From positions 310,001 to 374,000 of the forward strand of contig JASVEC010000035.1 of the NCBI GenBank assembly GCA_030770535.1: a stretch of DNA of 64,000 bases, given 5' to 3'. Of the stretch, positions 13,201-23,536 are shown in pieces. The DNA is from Batkoa obscura. Lineage: Eukaryota; Entomophthoromycota; Entomophthoromycetes; Entomophthorales; Batkoaceae. The position numbers and the translations under genes were made by a program. The notes under the pieces were generated by a model. That model saw only the letters and a list, made by a program, of their open reading frames with translations, was not told where the DNA came from and made no database searches. How positions within the stretch are numbered: the stretch's first letter is position 1; every line of letters begins with the position of its first letter.

Positions 13201-13455
13201 TCCGCCTTCTTTCAAGGTACAGTAAAAGAAGAAGGACCCACTTTGTCTGCTCCTCATACGGGTAGTGATCGAAATAGGCTAAGTAAAATTATAGATAAAA
13301 TGAATTTTGGTTCCAGTAGTAGAAGATCTAAAAGTACGTCGAGACCAGAAATTCCAGATTTTAGCCAAGAGGAGCAAAGAAGGTCTAATAATCCTACACC
13401 TATTCCTCAGATGAGAAGTCAAAGTCAAAATGTAGGAGAGAGGCCTGGATTGTAA
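7290..13455 (+). CDS. Num1/Mcp5/ApsA-like cortical anchor protein with C-terminal PH domain
   Basis: Large gene of about 2,000 residues in at least four exons: 7290-~7860, ~7860-9680, 9759-11973 and ~12030-13455. The introns at 9681-9758 (GTAAGT...TTTTTAG) and 11974-~12029 keep the frame. A basic, Ser/Pro-rich N-terminus is followed by a long coiled coil (about residues 230-430), then very Asn/Lys/Glu-rich low-complexity sequence. Near the C-terminus (12,830-13,150) lies a PH domain with the Num1/Mcp5 hallmarks MMYHRRFFWINPYTKVLAWS and YALSVTEI. In yeasts such proteins hold dynein and mitochondria at the cell cortex by binding PI(4,5)P2; that role is inferred here. The first junction is unclear: the frame changes between 7787 and 7865 without a standard intron. 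A 32-nt GTTTAA...CAG at 7825-7856 would restore phase but is unusually short, so a frameshift or sequencing error is possible. Confidence 0.8.
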
Positions 13456-14095
13456 AGGAAAGAGTGAGAGCAATAATTTTTTTGATGATTTTTTCAATAA
13501 TTACTATAAATTTGATTGGTTAATATTTTGTTTTTTTGATGAGCTCTTTTTATCTTTGTATCTTTTTTTCAATTTTATTAGTTCGGCTTTATTTTAAAAT
13601 GAGGTAGTTGATGTGGAGGATGATTAGGAATATATTGATATTATCAATATTTTGGTTTCTACTGATTATTGGAATTTTTTAATATTTGTATTCCATTATC
13701 GGAATAAAAAATAGTACCATTTTTATCTTTTTAAAAGGTATTTTGTTGCTGTTATTAATAATTATCTATCTAATATTCTTTGCCTTTTAATACAATCAAT
13801 GAGATTAGTAAAACCCACTTTTACTTTTACAAAACCAATCTTCTTTTTAAATATTAAACAATATATTTACTTATTAACAATAACAATTCATTAAAAACAT
13901 TGTCTTTACCAAAACTAGAAATTCTTTAAATTAAAAATCCATTTTCAATTTCTCCGTCTATCAATTAACCTTTATTTGCACCAATCAAAGCCTCGAAAGC
14001 CCAAAATTGAAAATCAATTCATTGAATTGAAAGCTTCAATTTAAGTTTGATCGTTTTTTCAATATTTCCATTTCCATCTCTATAAATTGTTCGAA
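13456..14095. other. Intergenic spacer
   Basis: AT-rich region between two + strand genes. It should hold the 3' UTR of the NUM1-like gene and the J-protein promoter. Nothing else is seen. Confidence 0.55.
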
Positions 14096-15457
14096 ATGCA
14101 ACCGAATTCTAAAACGAGACTTTACACTATACTAAAAGTAGATAAGGCAGCTACCAATGATGAGCTCAAAAGATCGTATAAAAGATTAGCTTTACAACAT
14201 CACCCCGATAAAAATCCTAATGATTTGGATTTAGTAAGTTATTTAGCCAAATTAAATTCTTAAAAAGTATTAATTCTAAATTTTATTTATCTTTCTTTAT
14301 AGTTTAAACAAATTAAGCATGCTTATGATATCTTAAGTGATCCAAAAAAACGAAAGATCTATGATAAATATGGAGAACGAGGACTTGAACTTATGAGTAC
14401 TTTTGGAGATTCTGGACTTGATGAAGATATTGGTACAAAACTCAATCTCTTCTTTATCATCCTTAATCTCTTCACTATCCTCTTGATTCTCTTCTTTAGC
14501 TTCTTATCCGCTAAAGATGATAACTCAATACTATGGCATTATTCAATTATCTTCATACCATTATGGTTAATTGACTGTGGATTTTTATTTGGTATATTAA
14601 ATTTATTAAAGGATGCATTTATTAGTTGGAGAAATGGAAAAAATCAAACTGAAGAGGAAAATGATGATGTATTAAACCAACCTACAGGGATGAAGATGGA
14701 TGATCAATCCTTCGTGGCTACTTTAGTCTTGGCAAGTGTTATCGTTTTTACTTTGAGTTTGATTATTATATTTCAAGTACTTTTAGTATTAAAAATTGAT
14801 GATACATTGAATTTATCAGGGGTACAAATATTTAGTCCATTGATTATATTGGAAGGATTAGCATTGATAAAGACAATAGTTACTTTAATATTAAAATTAA
14901 AGCATTTACAATCTGAATATGTAGCTACTATATGTAATGAGCTATGGCCCAACTTCATACGTTGCTTACAAATTATACTAATTATTTGTAAATTAGATGC
15001 TGTTGCATTTGAAACAGTATCTTGGGCAGTTGTTTTTATACCAATGTATTTATTGTTTTTTATTATCGTATACATTATAAGAATTAAATTCCACACCGCC
15101 AATCATTCTCAATTATCCGATAATGAACGACCAGATAAAAACATATGGTTATTATTAACTGTATTATTTGCCCTCGTCTGTTTGTTTTTTTATCCCTTCT
15201 TAGGTTTATTAATCAAAAAATTAGATGATCCTAATTCTATTCGATTAGTTATGGTATTAGTACCTATTTTTATTTTGTTATCATTTATGCTTTGTTGCTT
15301 CGGTTGCTGTATTCCTTGTTGTTGTTTTATGGCTTTAAATACCGATTTAGGTGAGGAAGTAACGGACCAAGTTCGACCTTTGTTTGTTAATTCGGATAGA
15401 TTAATTACCCAGGGCTATGGACAGGATATGGGTGAAGTGGAATCAAATAGGAGTTAA
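14096..15457 (+). CDS. Membrane J-protein: DnaJ domain joined to TMEM185-like membrane region
   Basis: Two exons, 14096-14233 and 14303-15457, give 430 residues; the intron has GTAAGT and TTTATAG ends. Residues 8-70 are a J domain with the HPD motif (QHHPDKNP) and the helix IV end YDKYGERGLEL, so it should stimulate an Hsp70. From about residue 95 come several hydrophobic helices. They carry pairs of motifs typical of TMEM185/Fragile-X-F proteins, such as IIFIPLWLIDCG and VVFIPMYLLFF, and ICKLDAV before W. The helices end in a Cys-rich membrane stretch and a short hydrophilic tail. No G/F or zinc-finger region is present. The HPD loop should face the cytosol if the protein sits in an endomembrane. 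The J domain is certain and the TMEM185 resemblance is by pattern only. Confidence 0.85.
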
Positions 15458-15544
15458 AGTTGATAGGTGAGAAATGAATGCAGTGACATTTCTTTTTTGT
15501 TTTATTAATTAAAAAAATATTGATTAAATTAAGAAATGTATATG

Positions 15545-15573
15545 TTTTTATTTTTATTTTTATTTTTATTTTA
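15545..15573. repeat. ATTTTT microsatellite between convergent genes
   Basis: About five TTTTTA units in the ~150-bp gap between the stops of the J-protein (+) and the GPN1-like gene (-). Confidence 0.65.
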
Positions 15574-15611
15574 TATGTTAAATTTTGAGAATGATTAGCT
15601 ATTTTAATATT

Positions 15612-17189
15612 TTAAATTTCTTTACCCTCTTCATCTATAGTTAAATCTTGAATTAATTTATCAATTTGTTCTTGTTTTTTGGCTAATTCTTTTTCTTCCT
15701 AATAAAAATAAATCGAATTAATATTAACATTTATTTTTATACCCTTTATCATGATAGTCAAACTTACTTTTTCTTTAACCTTCCTATCTAATTCTGGTTT
15801 AAAATCACTGTAAAAAAAGAAAATTAATATTTTCAGATAGTACATTATAATAAATCAACTTACGTTTCATATTCTTTCCTAGCTTCTTCTACCGCTTCAA
15901 AGAAAGCGTCCATACCCTCTCCAGTCACAGCAGAACAGCCAACAGTCTATATATAAAAACAAATCAATTCCAGTTCTTAACCTTTCTCCAATTTCACGCG
16001 ATCTCCCACTTTCCCCTCTTTAAATTTATCAAAAATATTTAATTACCTTTAAATGAGCATAAAATTCTTCAAGTACTAAACACATTGAATGCATAAAGGA
16101 GCCCATGTAGCTACCATCTTCACCTAAAGCTCGTTGAAAAGCTTCAAAATCGGTAATCCATTCTTCAGCAAATTCATGGCTAACGACATCCACTTTATTG
16201 AAGACTAATACAAAGGGTAGTTTTGTTTTATATAAAATACTAATCAAAAATAAACAATGAGTCAATAAGATAAATAAATAAAGCTAATAATAATTATATT
16301 GCTTTTTTGTTTCTGTTTTTTTTTCAGTTTCAGTTAATTAAATTTTTCTTATTACTTACCTACAAGCATATAACATATTAGACATAAATGTAGCTGGTGA
16401 TGCTGTTCTTGGTGTATCTATAATATAGGCAATAACTGTTGGGTAAGATAGAGCTAATGCTTCAGTGATAATAGCACCAGAGGCGGACCATGTGAAAATT
16501 TCTATTTGTCCTGGAGTGTCAACGAGGAGGTAGCTAGAAAGAAAAACGAAAAAGAATTAGCTATTGTTGTCATTAATTCGAACTACTAGTTGACGATTTT
16601 TAATTTCATTATTGATGGTTTATAGTTTTAAGTGGATGTGGAGATAAGTAGGGAATATAAAACTTACTCAATATTTTCTTGTTTCTTTTGAATCAAATCT
16701 AATACTTGATCAAACTTGGTAGTAAATAAATTTAAGCTGGTTAAGATGCCACCGTTAGGACCTAAAGAATATCTAGTTGATTTTCGAATATTAGTATTCT
16801 TGATTATCCTATCTCATTATTCCTATCTTCGTTTTTTTTAAATTACAAACTGTTACTGTTATAGTTTATCATTATAGTATGATTATTTCAAATATCTAAA
16901 ACAAAAACCTTACTGATTCATCACCTCTTTGTAATTCACTGTATCCCTAATATCAATATTAACCGGATAACTCAGATTAGTAACTGCAGGATCTAAATTT
17001 AATACATATGGTTTTTGCGATGTTTCAAATAAATGAGCATTTAATCTCTATTGATTTTTAATTAGATTAGTTTTTGCTAAGGGTAAAAGAAGGGGATGTA
17101 ATTACTTGCATGAACGTAGTTTTACCACTACCTGCCATACCAATACATAAAATTGTGGTGGGTAATTTACTGTTGCTAGTTGAACTCAT
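15612..17189 (-). CDS. GPN1: GPN-loop GTPase 1 (Npa3/XAB1)
   Basis: Eight short exons on the minus strand (first 17189-17106, last ending at stop 15612) give about 300 residues. The first exon carries the P-loop in [12 protein letters not shown]. Next come [19 protein letters not shown], the diagnostic Gly-Pro-Asn loop in [12 protein letters not shown], the switch sequence [12 protein letters not shown], the guanine-specificity motif FNKVD and the C-terminal [12 protein letters not shown]. Npa3/GPN1 is a cytosolic GTPase that helps assemble RNA polymerase II and bring it into the nucleus, working with GPN3. The phase at each junction fits GTAAGT/TAG splice sites. The C-terminal tail after the GTPase fold is shorter than in yeast and human GPN1 (about 375-385 residues). 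It ends in a Lys/Glu-rich helix. Confidence 0.93.
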
Positions 17190-17365
17190 TCTTTTTTATT
17201 GTTAAATTGAAGGTTTAAAAAAAATTAAAAAGCACTTTTTTCTACAAATCTTGCGCATATTTTAATTTTAAATTCGGGGTTGAAAATTCTCAAAAAATAA
17301 TCATTACAAATCAAAAATAACAAAATTAAAAAAACTAAATAAAAATAAAATCTCTCACTTTTTAT

Positions 17366-20300
17366 TTAACATTTAAGTCCATTTTTTCCATCATATGACC
17401 ACATCAACTTAGAGTTTACATTCAATGGGTTTTGATCATATAATAAAAACTTGTGATTTTGATAAGGTTGATTGAGATGAAACATTTCTTGTAGATTCCA
17501 AGATACTAAACCAATAGCTTCTATTTCCGATAACTCCCCTTTAGCTTGATGATAAGCCCAAGAAGCTTCCCAAATTAAATTATGAGCATATTCACCATCT
17601 TCATCTGGAGCAAATCCAAGTTCAACGCCTGCTTTATTCAATACCGTAAACGTAGTATTTTTAGTTAACGGAGCACCAGTCAAACATCGACGTTTAGACC
17701 AAGTATCAGGTACACAACGTACAGGTTGTAAAATGACTTTAATTCTTTCATAAGACAATTCATCAGCAACCTTAAAATTGAATTAGTATATTATTATTAC
17801 TATTATTATTGTATTATAGCTTACCAACCAAGCTTCAGCTCCACCAAGGATGATCAAATCTAAACCGAGTCCAAAGCCGCCCGATTGATGAAATTTATCT
17901 CGAATTAAATTACGTAATTGGATTAAACGAATAATATCGTCTTTATTATGAGCACGAACAACAACTGGTATTAAACCTTTAATAACTTGACTAATTAAAT
18001 TAGTTGCTTTTGGCCAATCTTTAGAATTTTGTTCAATTGCTTTTAAAAATAATTGTCTTATTTTTAAAAATTGTTGAGATATAGTAGTAGTAGTTGAATC
18101 TAAGTATTCATAACCAACAGCAAGATGAAGAGCAGTAACTGGATTAACAATATCTTCATTTAAATAGGCAGTATTGCCATCTGTAAAAAAAGATGTAGAA
18201 TAACCGTTAATTATGCCAGATCCTAACAGTGGAGCTGAAACAGCAGCAGTAATTCCACCTTTAAAAGCTCTCTTTAAATGTTTACCTTCAAAAGTTAAAC
18301 CATCAATGGCTCGTGGATAATCTTCATATTTGAATGGATCAATATTTTTAACATTACCATCACCAGTAGAATCTTCTTGTATGATTTCATTTAAACCTAA
18401 TTTAGTAGCTACTCCAATTAAACCTGGTATCATCCATGCTTTACTATCTGCGTATACAGTTTTTAAATTCATTTTATTAGCTGACATTTCTTCAATCTCT
18501 GTAATCTTTCCATTCTCTATTAATAATACTTTATTCTTTTGGATTTTCATTGCTTTAGTTGAATTATTCATTATCACTTGGTTTACACCTTTTAATATAA
18601 AACTCTTTAATCCATCATAACATTTAGGTTCTTTATGTTCATTTTTGATTTTAGGATATTGAATTGGATTATTATAATCAAAGGCATTAAGTTCTTGATT
18701 TTCATCATCTTCATATTTTTCTGGAAACATTAATATACCATCAATTATTACTTGTTCTGGTGTTGCACCAACAGTAAATGGAATTTCATTCCAAAGTACT
18801 AAATCAGCATCCATACCTATTTGAATACCCCCAATTTTATGTCCTAATCCCAATGCTTTGGCTGGATTAGAAGTAATTGATGCTAATGCATGTTTAGCAT
18901 CTAATCCATTATGATAAGCTTTAGTAGCTTCAAACATTAAGGTTTGTGAATTAATTACTGGATGATCTGATTTTAATGCTACTGGTATATTATGTTCAGT
19001 CAATATTATTGGTGCTCTTGGATCTTCTTCATATGCTTCTTTTTTATAACCCCATCCATCACTAAATGTAGCTACAGTTACATTAAATCCATAGCGGCCA
19101 GCTCTTTTAATGAGTTCAGGTACTCGATAAGCACTTAAAGCATGATGGAAGGCCCAAATTTGGAAACCATAGTCTTCTGAAGCTCTAATAACAGTTTCTA
19201 AATCTTCGGGCTAAAAGTAAATAAAATAATTAGTTTATATTCTATTCAATTGTATATTCAGTTATTTAATATTTACCTCATAACAATGAATATGAGGTTG
19301 AACATTACCACGAATCACATTTGATAAAGACTCTAATTTAATATCTGTTGGAAATTCTTTAGTTATTGAATGAACTCTTCCTTTACGAATATCAACTTCA
19401 TTAAAATGATCCTTTAAAAAATCACACCATTCATCTTGTTCACGTACCAATTGACTTGCTTTAGAAAACATTTCTCTCATTAGATAACCGGATCCCATTC
19501 TAGTTGATGGAGTTTTGCCTATTTAAAATAAAATTAAAGTTAATTTTATTAAGATACTATTCATTATTTTACCTTGCTCCCCATAAACTCTTTTTGGATT
19601 CTCACCACAAGCAAATTTCATATATCTCCATGGCATTTTATTACTTTGATCATTATAATTAACTAAAGCTTCCTCATTACTTTTACTTTTGATTGGTCTT
19701 AATTTAAATACAAAGGCTTCTCCACCCATTACATTAGCAGATCCAGGTAATACCAATGTAGTAGTAATACCACCACTCATTACAATTGGTAATGCAAGAT
19801 CATCTTGATTAAATGCATCAAGAGTTCTTAACTAATAGAATATTGATGTTAATTTATTATCATATTACATTATGTTATATTGTGTTTTACCATTGGAGTA
19901 GCGGGCGATGTCATTTCGTTGGTATCATCTGTACCTACTAACATCGGCCAAGAATCAACACCAATATGACTAAATTAGTCAATATAATAGCATTATTATA
20001 ATATTATTATTGTTTTTACCTGTGCATGTCTACGAGACCAGGAGTAACAATTTTGTTTTTACCGTTGATAACAATAGCATCTTTAGGAATATGAATAAAT
20101 CTAGAAATACCCTTAATAATCCCTTCATCTAAAAGTAAATCACTTCTGTAAGCTTCTTTGCCTAAAGCATCCCAAATAGTAACTCCACGAATAACAATAG
20201 GTCTAGTGCCATTAACAAATCGACCATTTTTACTCTTTTTTACTTCTTTTTCTTTAACTCCTTCTTTCATCAATTTAAAATAATCTTGTCTTTTAACGTT

Positions 20301-20609
20301 TAGCTCATCCAATTTTTTACATTGTTTGTAACCATAATTAACGGAAGCTGAAGAAATAGCCATTTTATCGCCAATCAAATGACTATCTGTATTAAAATCA
20401 CGGAATAACAAAGTGATTAACAAACCGAGGATAAGTACAATACTGATAGTAGAAAATAATCTCAAGACATTACGTAAACTTTTATAATCTAATACTTCGG
20501 ACCAAGTACTACCAACTTCTCGACGAGCTTGATTGGTTCCATTAGCTGCTTCTGTATCATGATGAATAAAGGGTGTATTCTCGCTATCTTCATCGTGTGA
20601 AGGTGACAT
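17366..20609 (-). CDS. Membrane-anchored tandem amidohydrolase
   Basis: Six exons (20609-20020, 19969-19891, 19831-19573, 19518-19277, 19210-17825, 17770-17366) keep phase and give 986 residues. Residues about 48-70 form one membrane helix after a hydrophilic N-terminus, so this is a type II protein with the enzyme on the lumenal or outer side. The first hydrolase half shows the metal-site motif DMHSHIGVD created across the first intron, then GGITTTLVLPGSANVMGG, HIHCYE, AFHHALSAYRVPEL and LKSDHPVINS. These match the His/Asp ligands of imidazolonepropionase-type amidohydrolases. The second half repeats the fold (PGLIG..., GGITAAVSAPLLGSG) but its HxH position reads IPGLIGVATKLGLNE. It therefore probably binds no metal and is structural. 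The substrate cannot be told from sequence. Confidence 0.88.
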
Positions 20610-21434
20610 TTTTTTATTCTTTACTTTTTTTGATAATTGAAATTTTTTTAGAAAGTTTATTTTTGTGTAAATTTTTTTTTATAATCATTTATGACGTGGT
20701 CAAATATATGCCCCTTTTTATGCTTTTGATTTTGAATGAGTAAAAAAGTATTACCTGAAGATTGATTGGTTGATGCGGGGATTAAGACTGGTTTATTTTA
20801 CATTATGATTTATTGTTTTATACGATTATGATGTATGTTGGGCAATAGTATATGGTAGTATAAAGTTGCTAAATTATATAACCTAAGCTTTATCGATCAG
20901 CCACTCTGCTTCTATTCCCTATTAAAGATCCTAGCAGTTATTTATTTAATAAGGGTTTTTTAATCTATCTATACTAGTTAGAATACTTATTATAATCTAA
21001 GAGTAATGAACTTGGAATACAATAGAGACGTATAGCAATTACTACCATTATTCTAACCAGAAAGTAGTAGAATACTCTCAATAACGTATTAACTTATCAG
21101 TAATAATGCAATAATTTGGAAGATATAATCTTCTTTTTATACGATCTAATAGCAGTCACTATTGAAACTGTTTTATAACCAATGGTAATAAATTTAAAGC
21201 AGTTTAATTTCTTTTAAATTTTTATTTTTACAAATCAATAAACTCATAAAAGAACTCAATAGTGTCATTCTTTATTCTTTAATTTTCAACAATAATAAAT
21301 TGAAAGTTAATAAATCTAAAACTAAATTCAATAAACAATAGGTAAAGACAATAAATCATAAATTCAAAAGCATAAGATCGAACTTATTTTTAAGTTTATT
21401 CTTTCTCCTTTCTTTCCTTATACATTCCCTCTTC
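20610..21434. other. Intergenic spacer
   Basis: Lies upstream of the amidohydrolase and downstream of the dioxygenase-like gene, both on the minus strand. AT-rich, with no open frame or repeat recognised. Confidence 0.55.
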
Positions 21435-21896
21435 TTAATTGAAAATACTTAACTTCAACTCTTGTTTTTCACCCACAAAAACAGCATGAATTGAATGATC
21501 ATTCAAGGCATTATCTGTATTAGGATGCACCAATACTGAATGGCCATTTCTATTAACTAGTAACCAAGGGATAATTTTACCCAAATCTTCTTCACTCATC
21601 ACATGTGCTTCAAACATACCAACAGGATGAGGTCCTAAAGATGAAATATTAACATTATGTTTTTATAATAGAGATAATGAACTAGATGTTTTACTAATAT
21701 TCAACATATGAATAAAACATGATTGAATTCAATTGAACTTACCAACTGGTCTTGGTACCAATTCAAATACTTTAATATGTGGAAAAGCTTGAATAAAACT
21801 TTGTCTTAAAGTCGTTATGGAAGCAACAGAAGCTGAATCCCATTCTTTAAAGTAAAAATGTAAGTCGAAGTACTTAATTGGGCTTGGAAATGACAT
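21435..21896 (-). CDS. DOPA 4,5-dioxygenase family protein
   Basis: Two exons (21896-21743 and 21634-21435) give 117 residues, the usual size for this small family. The start MSFPSPIKYFDLHFYFKEWD carries the N-terminal DxHFYF motif. The splice joins PRPVG to PHPVGMFEAHV, and exon 2 ends with LLVNRNGHSVLVHPNT, DHSIHAVFVGE and a short tail. The conserved His residues (DLH, PHPVG, EAHV, GHSVLVHPNT) are all present and would bind the active-site iron. Characterised members cleave the ring of DOPA-type catechols, but most fungal and bacterial homologues have no known substrate. It is divergently paired with the SPRY gene across 487 bp. Confidence 0.88.
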
Positions 21897-22383
21897 TGAT
21901 TAGTTGTTATTATTTATTTAATATTATGTTTTTTTAAAAATAGTTTTTTATATAAAAATTGAGTTTTAATTAACCGATTTTATATTAAATTCGAGCTGGT
22001 TGCTATTGATTGGTTAAAGATAAATAAGTTACTTTTCAATGATTATTAGTAATATAGATTACTAATAGATTTTCGGTGAGTTTTTTTACAAATAGTGGTA
22101 GTCAGTTAAGTGTATGACTTTTATGACTTTTTATTTATAATTGTAACTTCAACCCTAAATTTTAGTGTTAATTTAGATATGCTCAAACTATCCTATTTAA
22201 GTTATACAAACATACTAAAAACAGCATGTCTATCTTTTATTTTAATAATGTTCATTTTTTAGTCTAAAAAAAAATTAATTAATCTCATCGAAAAAAACAG
22301 TCTCTCAACTTTACTTTTTATTACACATCAAAAATTAATTTTTCCTTGTTTAAATCAATTTTTAACCAAACCTCAAAAAAACC
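21897..22383. promoter_or_regulatory. Divergent intergenic promoter region
   Basis: 487 bp between the start codons of the DOPA-dioxygenase-like gene (-) and the ASH2-like gene (+). It must contain both promoters. No clear TATA box or shared motif is identified. Confidence 0.5.
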
Positions 22384-23349
22384 ATGAACACAATCAACGA
22401 CGAGTCTAACTCTGACCATGAAAACAAGACACATTTAAAATCTATCTCGTTCCCTTATTTAAATATGAATCCAGATCGACCTAACCCAATCTATACTACC
22501 TCAATACAGATGGATAAACGAAGTTATTGTAGTTCCAAAGATATCATCTTTTCCACGGATGGATTAACAGTGAAATGTAATAAAGATTATAATATCACTT
22601 TAGCCAACTATGGTATCTCCGAAGGCACCTATTATTTTGAAGTTAGAATATTAGATTTGCCTGAAGATTCTAATATAAGACTAGGTATTGCACAAGTTTC
22701 TACACCAAAAGATGTACCCTTAGGCTATGATGGATTTTCTTACTCTTATAGAGCAAACCCAGGAACATTATTTCATCGATCTAGACCATTCGATGTTAAT
22801 AAAGGTTATTGTGAAGGAGATGTAGTAGGAGTATTGATACATTTACCACAATTAAACGAAATTGAAAGGAAAGAAATTGAGTTTAGAGTGTTAGATCAAG
22901 CAATAGGGGCACGACAATATTCATATGAAATTAATCCTCAATTATCATCCAAAATTAATCCAATTAAAGTTCAATGTGGTGAAAATGAAAGTGAATTAGC
23001 AACTCCAATACCTTTTCCTGAACAATTTGATTATAATTTTCAAGATCCTTTTTTAAAGTTTGATCAGCTACCAATTCATTCTGGTTCTCAACTTTGTTTT
23101 TTTGTTAATGGGGAATTGATTGATCATTCATTTTTAAATCTTTATTTGGCTAAATACCATCCTGCTATTTCAATTTATAATGGTGCAAAAGTTAAATTAA
23201 ATTTTGGACCTCAGTTTGTCCATTCTCCTCCAGAAATATTTCATCCGAAACAATGTCCTAATGTTAATAAGTTGGATTTAATTAAATATGGTTTTAAATT
23301 AAAAGAGAGTAAAGTCAATTCATTATATTCTTTAGTTGAAAATTTATAA
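22384..23349 (+). CDS. ASH2/Bre2-like SPRY-domain protein (COMPASS subunit candidate)
   Basis: Intronless, 321 residues. After a short acidic N-terminus, residues about 40-285 match the SPRY domain of ASH2L/Bre2. Hallmarks are the sequence SEGTYYFEVRIL, the RLGIAQ strand, PLGYDGFSYSYRANPGT (ASH2L has PLGYDKFSYSWRSKKGT), the EGDVVGVLI strand and a late FVNGELIDHSF. The C-terminus (residues 290-321) is short and hydrophobic, like the Dpy30-binding tail of the family. ASH2L/Bre2 supports histone H3K4 methylation by Set1/COMPASS; that role is inferred. No PHD or winged-helix region is seen upstream, as in yeast Bre2. Its stop lies only 11 bp before a MITE. Confidence 0.87.
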   Translation: MNTINDESNSDHENKTHLKSISFPYLNMNPDRPNPIYTTSIQMDKRSYCSSKDIIFSTDGLTVKCNKDYNITLANYGISEGTYYFEVRILDLPEDSNIRLGIAQVSTPKDVPLGYDGFSYSYRANPGTLFHRSRPFDVNKGYCEGDVVGVLIHLPQLNEIERKEIEFRVLDQAIGARQYSYEINPQLSSKINPIKVQCGENESELATPIPFPEQFDYNFQDPFLKFDQLPIHSGSQLCFFVNGELIDHSFLNLYLAKYHPAISIYNGAKVKLNFGPQFVHSPPEIFHPKQCPNVNKLDLIKYGFKLKESKVNSLYSLVENL

Positions 23350-23360
23350 AAGTTGAATAT

Positions 23361-23461
23361 TATATGGGACTGTTTTTTTCATTATTTTTCCGTCTTTTAA
23401 GTATTATTTGAGTGAAAAGATTGTAGTAAAATTCTTGAACAAAAAACACATCCCCCTACAT
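23361..23461 (+). mobile_element. MITE copy 3, between convergent genes
   Basis: Diverged ends (TATATGGGACTG... and ...ACACATCCCCCTA), with the core TTTTCC...TTTGAGTGAAAAGA retained. It nearly fills the 187-bp gap between the stops of the ASH2-like gene (+) and SUV3 (-), so it probably lies in both 3' UTRs. Confidence 0.8.
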
Positions 23462-23536
23462 TATATGTAAAAAATAAAATAAGTAAAATCATGGATTATT
23501 TTGATTTTTTGATTTGTCTATTTATTTTTTATTAAT

